The notes under the pieces: generated by a model | The model's input: the letters and a program-made list of their open reading frames with translations, nothing else | Databases searched by the model: none | What the model was told of the DNA's origin: nothing | Part shown: positions 11,365 to 22,124 of the stretch, one piece after another | Layout: each line of letters starts with the position of its first letter | Numbering within the stretch: position 1 is the first letter of the stretch | From: Hirudinaria manillensis | Taxonomy: Eukaryota > Annelida > Clitellata > Hirudinida > Hirudinidae | Length of the DNA stretch: 64,000 nucleotides | Assembly: GCA_034509925.1 (NCBI GenBank) | Contig: CM067528.1 | Location: 10,317,501 to 10,381,500 of the forward strand | Reading direction: 5' to 3' | Translations under genes and position numbers: made by a program

Positions 11365-14300
11365 TGACGTAATATAAATTAATTATTAATAATAATGCGT
11401 CTGACATGTACAAGAATCACTTGTGGTCGTCTGCTTGTTAGCGCCAAACAGGCGTCATGTAAGTTGCTGTCATCCTAGAAGGCTCAAATTCCGCTCTGTC
11501 ATTCTCCATCATTTCCTTGCTTCGTGACTGACTTTATTATATTTATAAATATATTATATTAATTCATTAGCCGATATTTCAATTATTTTTCCTCAATATT
11601 TCATTAAATCACCTTGTTAACCTTGTTAACTTATTTTTTTTCCATCATTCTTGATGATAAAAGCAGCCATCTTTGCTTTTGATTTTTCAGAAGTTCACTT
11701 TTCACGTTTTTTTGTTGGAAATTGCCAAGAGTTCTTTACGATTATTGCAAGTGATCAGAAAATTTCTATTGATTTAGGACATTTATTATTAGGATTTATC
11801 TAATTAGATTCTGATATTTGTAAATTCATATTAATTTTCTGTCAATAATTTTAAATGCAGAAGAGCTTCGAAGTGGATTTTTCCCGCCATTAATTACTTA
11901 CGTGACGTGATGACGTTGACGAGACGCAAGACTCGTGACGTACTGCAAGACAGGTCATTGTGTTAGTCCCAATAAAGATCCTACGATCTACGAGAGAGAG
12001 TCAATCGGAATTTATTGGAAAACTACTTTTATTTATTTATTTGTTTATTTATATTTATTCATTTATTTATATTTAATAATTATCCTATCCTTGGTTCATT
12101 AGAATTATAATCGGCGGACTTAGTTTACTCTAGTGGATATTTTTCCATCAAGTGGAAGAGGTCTTTGCAGCGCTAATGATGCATTCATTGATTTCCTGTT
12201 CATCAAATTGGACCAAGGAGTGGTTATTTAAATGCTGATTATTATTTTAAAATTAATTTAGCTTTTTGTAATACCTGATTATTATTTTCAAATAACTTTA
12301 AAACCGTTTTTAATACTTAAACCTTTGTTTATGTCAAAAAAAAAATTGGATATCAGGTTGTAAGTAAGTCAAAGTTGTAAGAACCGAGCGGATTTTTATT
12401 GAAATCTTCAGAGAGAAAGAAATTGATTGTCAGAACAATTTTTGGATGCTGTCTGTCTGTACTTGCTTTCAGGTCCTTATTTGCTAAGGTTTCAAATGAT
12501 GATGTTGCTTAAGTTATCGTGTCCCGATCAAAAGATAGTAGCAAGAAATTTCGTTTTTATTTCAAGCTGTTTCGCTTTGTGATTCAATTTCGTTTTGTTT
12601 TATTATTATTTTTTTTTTAGGAATTTATCGTCAGGAATTTTATTTGGTTATTCGAGAAATTCATAAACTCGAAAAAACAAAACCTAATAAATAAATTTCC
12701 TCGCAATCAAGTCTCAACAAGTGCAAAAACTCTCGTAACGTGGAATGATTTATATTTATCAATATAATTAATTGCTGAAATAATGTTTTTAATTCTGCTA
12801 AATAGATTTAATATTGTCGACGGTATTGACAGTAATTATATTACTACTAATAATAATAATAATAATAGTTACCTAAAAAATTATCTTGATAACTCAATAT
12901 ACTACCAATTACAACACGATATGCCAACAATTTCAACATGAAACAACAACATTCAACGCCTTCAACAAATACTGTAACGTTTTATGTTTTCAATTTATTT
13001 GTCAATAATTGGAAATTCTTTGCTTCTTTGAATGTCCACTCGATACATAAATATAAAATATAAATATTAATTTAATTTATTTAAATAATAATTTAAATTA
13101 TTTAAATTTGTATTTAAATATAAATTTTATTAATTTAAATATCAATATTTTTTTCAATATTAATTTTATTAATTTAAATATAATTATTATAATTTAAAAT
13201 ATTATTTATGCTTTTTATTAACTTTTAAATTATTTCTTTAATAATAATTCTCAAATAACAAACTAGACGTTGCAATTAACTTTGGATTGGAGATGGATTG
13301 TTATTGTTATTGTCTCCATTGCGAAAAAAAAAACATTATTTGTTCTGGTCGTTAATCTTTTTTTTTTCTTGCATTTTATTTCAGAATTTTCAAACATTTA
13401 AAAATAAAAAAAATGAAAAATCCTTTATTTTCGCGGACAAATTTCAAATTGCATCTTGGAAGGATATTTAGTGAAAACCTTCCTGCTCAGAATATCTTAC
13501 AATTAAACATTAAATCGAAGAATTTATTTCTGCATTGCTGCGTTTATTGCTGTTTCGGATTGAAGAAGAAGACGACGACGAAGATGATGGAGACTGACAC
13601 CACGTGATTTAATTTTAATTAAACGAATTAGCTGACAAATAATTTATAATTTCAACAATTCAATTTTTTTTCTTTGTTCGATTTCACTTCTATGTTGCTG
13701 ATTTATGTTCGTGTATATTTGAATGATTGCTTGAGGTTTGATTGTATAATGCATATATCTCTCTTCTTCATCGTCCATCCGATTTAGTGTATAACTCTTC
13801 CTTCCTACTCACCATGGCTCACCCCGGGGTAGTCTGGGGCTCTGAGCCGGGGCATCTTAAGTGGGTACATCAACTTTCATTAAAACTTAATGCCGGACTT
13901 TCATTTCCCAGAGAGACGCATATGTTCACTCAGATACCTTGATGTCTTAAATTACATCAACCTCTTCTAACTTTTATCCTGTCAACGACGATTCCTGTCC
14001 AGAAGATTCCCTTTCCACCTCCGTCTTTGCATCCATCCTGTTTCCATTTTGAAATCATCATTAATCTTTCTCCAGCATTCGTTCGGGCAAAAGTCGAATT
14101 CAAGAACCCAAGCTCGAGTAAATTCCTAATCTGAACTTATTATTCATCGAAGAATTGACTTTCACTTCAGTCCACCACTCCACTAAAACATACAAGCAAA
14201 CATTCAGGCAGACATGCAAGCCTTACATCCAGACATGCATAAAGGCAAACACCAAAACAAACCTAAAGACATACCTCCAAGCAAGACACAAGCAAATATA

Positions 14301-15012
14301 CAAACTATTATACAAACAGACATCCAGGCAAACACACAAGCAGACATCCAAGCAGACCATCAATAATCCCAGTCCCTTCCCTTTTTTTCCATTAATTCTC
14401 CGTTGCGTGTCTCTCCGCAGATCCGTGGCGATCCAGGAATGAATCAATGGCTGTATGAGGGTTGCAATCTTTGTGAATTATTTAAGATTTCCACAGCCCT
14501 ATTTTTTATTTTTCATGTTTACCTTTCTTATTTGAATTTTGAATTATTTAACGATTTTAAGTCAAAATATGAACAAAATACCCGCAGAAAAAACTGAAAA
14601 TGCTTATCCAAAGTACAGACGAATGATTTTTTTTTAATTTTTTACCTGTTTATTTCCTTAAAAATCCTTTATTCAAAGTCAAATTGCAGTTCAAATTGCA
14701 GTTCATAGGTCACCATTAAACATTTTTATTTTCCTAATTACACGTTCCATGCAAATGTCAAAAAAAAACTCTCCTAACAATTTTAACGTCGCGGAAGTTG
14801 ACCTCACCATCATCATCATCATCATCACCGTCATCATCATCGTCGTCGTCGTCGTCATCATCATCATAACAATAGCATTCATTTTTACTGATATCTGCTT
14901 AATTAAGATGACGTATATTATCCCAATCGTCATCATCATCATCTTCATCATCATCATAACCATCATCACATCGTAATCAGCATCATCGTCATCATCATCA
15001 TTATCATCGTCG

Positions 15013-15046
<34 letters not shown>

Positions 15047-18000
15047 AACCATCATCACATCGTAATCAGCATCATCGTCATCATCATCATTATCATCGTC
15101 GTCGTCATCATCATCGTCGTCATCATCATCTTCGTCGAGTGAACAGTGGAAAGACCCGTGTTTCGAAGGTTGGAAAAGAATTCAAGTTACGTCTGGAAAG
15201 AAGCAGAAAGTAGTTTGATGTATGGCGGACCTCTGAGACCCGATAATTGACATGGAGCTACTATTATCATCATCAGCGCCATCTACGATCGCCTGACGAA
15301 ACTTTCTCTCATTGTTTCTCTGCTTCTCTGTTATTCTATTTCCCTCGGTACTCATTGATTCCACAGTCATGACACCGTCACACCTTTACACGTTGGCACG
15401 ACGTCACCGCGTCACAACGTCACGCCATCACAACGTCACCCCGTCACAGCGTCACAACGTCACGCCGTCACAACGTCGCAGCGCTAAAAATAGGAGAGCG
15501 GAAGTGGTCTCCAATGAGAAAACAATGAAAAGTGACATGAAACTTTTTGTCCACAGAAATTGTAGCAAATGGCGGGCAGCTGAATGATGACGAAGAAGAA
15601 GAGGAAGAAGATGATGATGACGACGACGACGATGAGGGTGGTGGTGGCGATGGTGAGGATATTGAGGTCGTGATAGCCGAGGTTAGAGAGCCACTGGAAA
15701 CGTTCTCGTTGGTCCACTCCTTCATAAGATTCAAAAAAGAACAATGCATTTCGATAAAATAAAAAAAAAACAAATGAAATAAATAAAACAAAATTAAACA
15801 AAAATCATTAATAAATGAAGACGATACTCGTCTGCAGAGGTGGAATCAAAAGACAGAGTGACATTTAAAGCCAATCGATTTATCAATTAAAAATTAAACT
15901 CTCATTTAATTGTAATTTCTGCTTAAATTGAATTTTAATTCCGATTTAATGACGAAATATTCCATTAAATTTAAAATGCAAAAAATTCTTAGCGGAGGAA
16001 AACAAATGTCAACACTTAATTAAGAAATTCGTAAGTACCCGACTGTGTTGAAGTCGATGACTTTTGACTATGACGACGACGATGATGATGATGATGACTA
16101 TGACGATGACGATGACGATGATGATGATGATGATATCGTCTAACATGAGGTTTGATGAAGAGTAGGACGAGGGCTTTTGCCCTGCTTCATTAACGAGGTG
16201 CAAATTGGCTCCATTAGAAAGGAGATAGCTTAATATGATCCCTCGTCATCGTCATCGTCATCACCATCTGGAATATCGACGTCGTCTTCCTCCTCTTCCG
16301 ATTCCCATGGCAACGGCCGTCATCATCAACAAGTCGCCATCATTATCATGTTCTTACAATCCCCTTAGCGTCGCTGACTGATTTTAAATTGGCGTTTGTT
16401 CCTTGTCTACCAGAACAATCATCATCATCATCGTCATCGTCGCCATCATCATCTTCTTCCTCCTCTTCATTTATATTTTTTTTCTTCTGGTTTATGGATT
16501 AAACCTCAACGGGCTGTCGTGTTCATAATAATAAACTCCTAACGACGAATACCGAACAAATGCAATAAAAAATTATTAAATAATATTATTATTTATTATT
16601 AAATAAATAAATTTATTTATTTATTCTATAAATGAACTGCATCCTCATTTAACTCGTTCGTAAATAAAGATTTAAAAAAGAAAATAAATCGATTTTTGAC
16701 GAAGCTTTTGGTTGCCCGGAACCAACATGGCTGCCGTCGGAATCCACGTGGGTCCTCAGCAATGACGCGGTGGCCGTCACGTGCAACCAATCAGGCATCA
16801 CTTACGTCATCAAGTGCCTGACCAATGGCAGCTGGGAGGGCGGCTTCAATAACTGCTCGGACAAATCAGGTTAAGGGTGATGGCATTTATCTTCCCGTGA
16901 TTGGTGGCTGGTCGACCCCTTGTCGAAATCCTATTGGATGGGTGCGTTGGTGGATGGACCAATGAGTGAATGAATTGATCGGAGCATGGAGGTCTTGGTG
17001 AATTAGTAAAAATGCACCGACACGTTGGTGAATGAATTGTTGAAGGAATGGAAGGTTGTAAGGCTTAGTTTGTGAACTTCATATCGGATAAGGATAACTC
17101 AATCAAGATCTTGACCTTTCGTCTCATTATAATTATTATAATCATAGTTTGATTAACCACTAATTATTAATATTTATATCACAATGGTTCATTAATTATT
17201 CATTAGCAACTCCAGCCAATAGCAGCATGAAGGAGGGCCTGGGCCAGGTTAGCCAGAAATACTTGGGTGAGTAAGAGTTGAAATAATTTATGATGATTGT
17301 AATGATGATGACGACGACGATGATGACGACGATGACGGATGCGACGTTCCTTTGAAGTCGACTAATGATGAAGTCTCAAATCGACAGTCATAAGTTACTT
17401 TACCACGTTTATCTTCCAAGCTGGAGAGATGGTGATAAAGATAGAGGGGATCACTTCGACGAACACGACGACGACGACGTTGTTGATTCGAAGGATTATG
17501 ATGGTGATGACGACGACGATGATGATGACGACGGCGTCAACGTCATTGGCTTATCCATCAGTGAAAACGTCACATTTGCTTTCTTGCCTCGTTTCGAAAG
17601 GAAATCTTTTGCACCTGCAGTTTATAGAAGAATGGTGGAAGGTGAATTGATCATGGTGATGATGATGATGACGACGATGATGACGATGATGACGACGATG
17701 ACGACGACGACGATGACGATGAGGTCCTACTTTCCTTTCATCCCATCACAGGGAGGGTGGCTTCTAAAGTGGACGCATCATGGAAATAATTATGGCCTCG
17801 ATGACGATAATAATGTTTGCAGCTCAAAACGATGACGCGTTCGTAATGATGTGTTTATAGCATTAAAACATTGCGATTATAAAGAAGGCGCTGGCGATGA
17901 CGACGACGACGATGATGATGATGATGATGATGATGCAATAGTATCATAATTACTCGTTAACGGTCCGATTAATGTTAGTATAATCATATCGTAACTGTCA

Positions 18001-20281
18001 TCATCATTAAAGTCATCGACATTATCGTCGTCGTCTTCATCATCATCGTCATCGTCGTCGTCATCATCGCCCCTTCTTGTTGATCTTGCACTCCGTGGCA
18101 GACATCATCGACGTCGTCGTCATCATCGTAAATGCCAGGAACCACTTAGGGGTTCCACGTAATGCGAAAGACTTTTTTTTTTACACCACCACTCCTTTCT
18201 TGTTCCTCCTTCACTCTTTCCATCCTTCCATCCTCCGAAGCCACGCCCACTTTTCCATTAACCCGGTCACTCCCTCTCACTTGTGTCGTTGACATCTTAA
18301 TCATCATAGTAATCATCATCATCATCATCATCATCATCGCGATCGGTATCGTTATCACAACCGCTGTGCTAGATTAATGTTATTCTACTTCTTGGAGTCT
18401 TGCAATTTCATCCGTCAGTTATCTTATCTTTCTATCTCCAATATCTGCCTTGTATTTGTGTTGTGTCCTGTAAATGTAAAACTTTTACTTTCTTCAAAAT
18501 TACTCTTTCATTCCTCCACTTGATTACTTGTGTTTTCTTTCTATCCTTTCTTTCTTTGTTCCTTTCTTTCTTTCGTTCATTCGTTTAAATTTCTTTGCTT
18601 GTACTTTCACCTCCCTTTCCTCTGCTGCAGATCAAGTTAAATTTTTTTTTATATTTCAAATCATATTCTCACCTTGGCAAGATGTCGACGTGGTCGGTCG
18701 ATGAGAGAATCTGTTTCACTCATTCACTCATTCACTCACTCACTCATTCACTCATTCATTCACTCAATCATTCATTCACTCACCTGCTCACTTACTCACT
18801 TGCTCTCTCCTGTTACTAAGTTGCGATCACTTAACTTCGTTTTTAATGTCTCATCGAAACTCTGACCAGTAACGATGGAGATTGTGACGATGTTGATGAC
18901 GAAGAAGACGACGACGATGGCGGAAGTGACGTCACAGAGCGCTGCGATGACGTCGTTTGCAAATGATTCACCTCGATTTGCAGTCCGGTTGATTGTTTCA
19001 TTAAGCGCTGATTGACTTTCAAATGACGGGACGTTCAATTACATTCCGTAACAATGATGACGACGACTACGATTATGATTATGATTATGGTGATGATGAC
19101 GACGACGGAGATGGCTATGGTGTTGGTGATGAGGAGGAGGAGGAGGGGAAGAGGTTGCGACTCTTATTCATTTACAACTTGACGTAACGATTGATTGAAT
19201 GCCAATGCACCTGTACGATACTCAGAAATCTCATTTCAAAACATTATTACGATTCACTTTTTAATATTTATTGAACAATAATAAATAATAATTATTATTA
19301 CATAATATATGATACTGTATTAGTAATAATAATAATAAAATTAATTTTAATAATAAATTGATGTTATTATTATAATTATCACAGAAATTATTACAGTACA
19401 AGATGTACTTCTTGTTGCAGCACTTTCTCTACTCATAACCTTCGGCATAGCGGCAGTTGGAGTGTTGTACGTTGGCGCCATGGTACTGTGCGCCGTGTAC
19501 ATTAAAAGGTATGTTGACGTCATCATCACCATCATCATCATCATCATTATCATCATCATCGTCATCGTCATCATCCACGTCAACACAAATTTTCTTGGCA
19601 TCATCATCATCATCATCATTATTATCACGGGCATAAAGCATCATTACCACAGGGCATCTCGTTTGTTAACGATAACATTGACTCATTCATTCATTCATTC
19701 GTTCATTCGTTCGTTCTTTCCAACCGCGAAGAGGAAGAAACAGAAAAGAAGGCAGAGTCACGCCATCGAAATCAGCTGTGGTTGGCCGAATAGGACGCAG
19801 TTCAGGATAACAATTTTCGACCGCTTTTCCAAAATAGCTGGAAAAATTTTCTCCAGCGGATGATGAACACTGGCAATCATCGGATCGTCATCGTTGTCAT
19901 CATCATCATCGTCATCGTCATCATCATGTCATCAATCTTTAAATTGTCGTCATCAATGACGCAGTGTCACCTTGCAGACATGACACAATTAGGTGACAGG
20001 AATTCCCCTCCCCTACCCCGACTGATATCGTCATCACCGTCGTCGTCGTCATCATCATCATCATCGTCGTCGTCATCACCACCATCATTATCATCATCAC
20101 ATGAAATTATCGTTTAAAAGTATTGCTATTACAACAGTGCCATTAAAATGTTCGTTGTGCATTTTTTTCCCAATTATTTCTCAGCGATTTCGGTTTCGGT
20201 TTCGAGGAAGAAGGATTTGTTTTTGCTAACAAGGCGTTCATTAGGCGATCGTTTCGTGATTCATTACGTGCTCGTTATGCG

Positions 20282-20335
<54 letters not shown>

Positions 20336-22064
20336 TTACTATTATGCTCTTATCACATGTTTATTATACGATTATTATATGATTCATTATGCTTTTATTA
20401 TGTGCTCATTATGTATTCGTTATCTAATCATCATGTTCCTATGTGCTAATCCTAGACTTAATGAAACTTCGTGATGTCCATTTCACTAATTGCCATTGCA
20501 AACCGATCTCAAATAATACCACTATTCTTCTCTCATTTATCCAAAACGTCCTCCCATCTGTCCATCCACCTATCCGTACGTCTGTCCATCCGCCCGCCCA
20601 TCTACCCACTCATTCAGCCACCTATTCATCCGAATCTTCCCCCCAACATCTCTTCACTTTCAGACAGAGGAACAAGAGGAAAAGCAGATCCTCCTGCGAC
20701 TCAAACATCGACCAAACGACGTCCTTCTTGGATCAAAGACACCGCGACGATCGGTGCTACTCGCCCGCCGTTCCGCCACCGGCCCGCGGCGATTGCCAGC
20801 GGCTGGCCGGTGGCCACCCGGCTGTCCGCTCTATCATCCATCACCGCGCGACTCCGTATCCCCACGAAGGAGAGGTGAGCTACCTGATGAAACAGGAGAC
20901 TCCCTCCTTTCCGAGATCCTGTCTCGTTTCTCAGCGTACCTTCCATCCTCCTGCCGTTCATCCTGTCGTCTCTTCGCCGTCGACGTCGTCGTCGTCGTCG
21001 AAACATCCCGAGGCTTTCTGTCAGTTTCTTTGTCGAGCGTCGTCGCATCAGCAGCAACAGCAGTCACTTCCTCTTCTTCGCTTTTCACCACCATCGCTCT
21101 GTCACCACGGGGAATGTCCTCTCTGTGCTGAGCAAGTCTCTTATCACCAGGATGATCCGTTGACTACCACCACAACGACGACGACGGCGACTACAAACAA
21201 CAACAACCTGTCCGAGAGCAATCAAGGTGAGAGCAATCAAAGGTCGCCGACTTGAGATTGCTTGATTAAGATTGAGGCTGATTGAAGTTGATTGATTGAT
21301 AGCTGATTGAGTGGTTGATTGAGGAGGGGATGATAGAGATCAGTGGAACTGCTACTGACTGATCACAATCTTGTTTGGCGGTGCGCTTTTTGAAACGGGT
21401 CATCAGGTTCGTAATTTGTTTTTCCATTTTATACTCGTCCATCTTTCGCTTCCTAAAAGGATGGTTATCGATGGTCATCGTGACCTTTCCATGTCCAGGT
21501 TCAGAAGTCATATGCCCTTGCGTGGCCTCATCCAGAGGCGGAGGGGCATCTCTGAGGCAACAGAGTTCAACGGGCGAAACGGGGAGTCGAACCTCCAGCC
21601 TCTCGCTAATTGTCGCGAGACAACAGAAACAAAAGGCAAAGTATCAGCCAATAGCAAGCAACGACGAGACGGCGGGAAATCAGCTAGCCAATGACAGTTC
21701 ACTTCTTGTGAGGGCAACGGTCAGCAGGAGTCACCCCAATCCTCATTTGACGAATTTATGCGACAAATGCTCCGACCCGAGCCATTGGCTGGCCACCAAG
21801 ACTTGTCTCCAATTGGCGGACAAGAGCTCTGACGTCACATCCAATCCTTTCTGTGATAGGTCGATTAAAGAGGGTCTCCAAGGCAACGATCCCGACGTTG
21901 TTAAACTGGAAAGCAAGGGGCAGAAACCTTCCTTGAATTCTTCTGCGTCGTCTAATCACCAAAGACACTTAATAGCAGCCGACGAATCACAGGCAGGCGA
22001 AGGCGGAAGTCATCGTGACGTCATCAATGACATCATTTCTAATAGCGGAAGCGTGCAGGTCTAA
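7263..22064 (+). CDS. SUEL-lectin/CUB/CCP single-pass membrane protein (5' end missing)
   Basis: Exons: 7263-7365, 8338-8519, 8987-9367, 9585-10301, 16705-16869, 17207-17266, 19421-19508, 20664-21226, 21499-22064. Every junction closes in phase and gives about 941 residues without the missing start. Exons 1-2 encode a SUEL/Gal-lectin domain of EVA-1 type (CDEGHVVLMTFALFGRM, then GNIGCYSDV, then SYLKANFTCIK). Exons 3-4 encode a CUB domain (LQWQPNFRFRIALIDFDLG, WKCQHAVVISEP, TELLYVSESHQIDL) interrupted by an acidic tract and a ~130-residue His/Gln-rich tract. Exon 5 is CCP-like (FGCPEPTW, VTCNQSG, CLTNGSW). Exon 6 is a short stalk. Exon 7 is one TM helix ending in VYIKR. Exons 8-9 form a ~375-residue Ser/Thr/Gln-rich cytoplasmic tail with no catalytic domain I can see. 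The likely role is surface adhesion or reception, inferred from the domains. AATAAA lies at 22119. Exons 3 and 4 could contain further in-frame introns. Confidence 0.88.
7366..8337. other. Intron 1 of the SUEL/CUB gene with microsatellites
   Basis: Between the two halves of the SUEL domain. It holds GTC and TCATC tracts at about 7375-7395 and 7478-7575, two TG-rich purine-pyrimidine tracts at about 7906-7945 and 8110-8195, and a CAT-rich tract at 8260-8336 that runs up to the acceptor. No other gene is visible. Confidence 0.8.
8533..8622. repeat. (ATT)n microsatellite in an intron
   Basis: About 90 bp of ATT repeat starting 14 bp after the donor of the second SUEL exon. Confidence 0.95.
11308..11365. 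repeat. (AAT)n microsatellite
   Basis: About 57 bp of AAT repeat inside the large intron. Confidence 0.95.
14803..15136. repeat. Compound (ATC/GTC)n region with an internal duplication
   Basis: Imperfect ATC and GTC trinucleotides fill most of 330 bp. Inside it a non-repetitive marker (CATAACCATCATCACATCG and the following AATCAGC) occurs twice, at about 14955 and 15044, with the same flanks. This shows a secondary direct duplication about 90 bp apart. Confidence 0.85.
15395..15482. repeat. CGTCAC short tandem array
   Basis: About 90 bp built from a CGTCACAA/CGTCACGC-like unit with spacing of 8-10 bp. The core CGTCA occurs eight times. The unit differs from the TCATCG trinucleotides around it. 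CGTCA is also the half-site bound by CREB/ATF bZIP proteins, which may be coincidence. Confidence 0.75.
15589..16475. repeat. Trinucleotide tracts of both senses upstream of the CCP exon
   Basis: GAA/GAT/GAC tracts lie at about 15589-15660 and 16072-16137. ATC/GTC tracts lie at about 16241-16275 and 16413-16475. Open frames across them are low-complexity artefacts. Confidence 0.8.
17267..19420. other. Intron before the TM exon, rich in GAT/GAC and ATC repeats
   Basis: The tracts are at about 17300-17340, 17458-17535, 17650-17725 and 17895-17937 (GAT/GAC sense), 18000-18130 and 18302-18345 (ATC/GTC sense), a CACT/CATT tract at 18715-18805, and GAT/GAC with GGA at 19050-19145. No exon is required between the stalk and TM exons because their phases (1 and 1) join directly. 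Confidence 0.8.
19509..20663. other. Intron after the TM exon with microsatellites
   Basis: It contains ATC-rich tracts at about 19517-19625, 19885-19935 and 20030-20102, a TTCA tract at 19680-19720 and an (ATT)n tract at 20281-20337. The intron is phase 2, splitting the Arg codon after VYIK. Confidence 0.8.
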
Positions 22065-22118
22065 AATTTACTTCTCGGGGGGAGAAAAACAACAACAACA
22101 ACAAAAAAAAAGAAGTCA

Positions 22119-22124
22119 AATAAA
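22119..22124 (+). promoter_or_regulatory. Polyadenylation signal of the SUEL/CUB gene
   Basis: AATAAA 55 bp after the TAA stop, preceded by an A-rich stretch. Confidence 0.6.

Larger units (their letters stand above)
10302..16704. other. 6.4-kb intron of the SUEL/CUB gene (CUB to CCP)
   Basis: No exon is needed here: the CUB exon ends in phase 1 and the CCP exon begins in phase 1, giving ...HFEAFGCPEP. The intron is AT-rich, especially 11,150-13,300. It holds an (AAT)n tract, the ATC/GTC region, the CGTCAC array and several GAT/GAC tracts, listed separately. I see no transposon ORF. Confidence 0.75.

Noticed and set aside
17365..17835. 156-codon Asp-rich/Met-Thr-rich open frame
   Set aside because: Runs through two GAT/GAC microsatellites in an intron, and the surrounding exon phases leave no need for it.
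20754..21131. Alternative frames of 86-135 codons overlapping the receptor tail on both strands
   Set aside because: Shadow frames of the real tail exon 20664-21226, whose frame is fixed by closed splice phases with the TM exon and the last exon.
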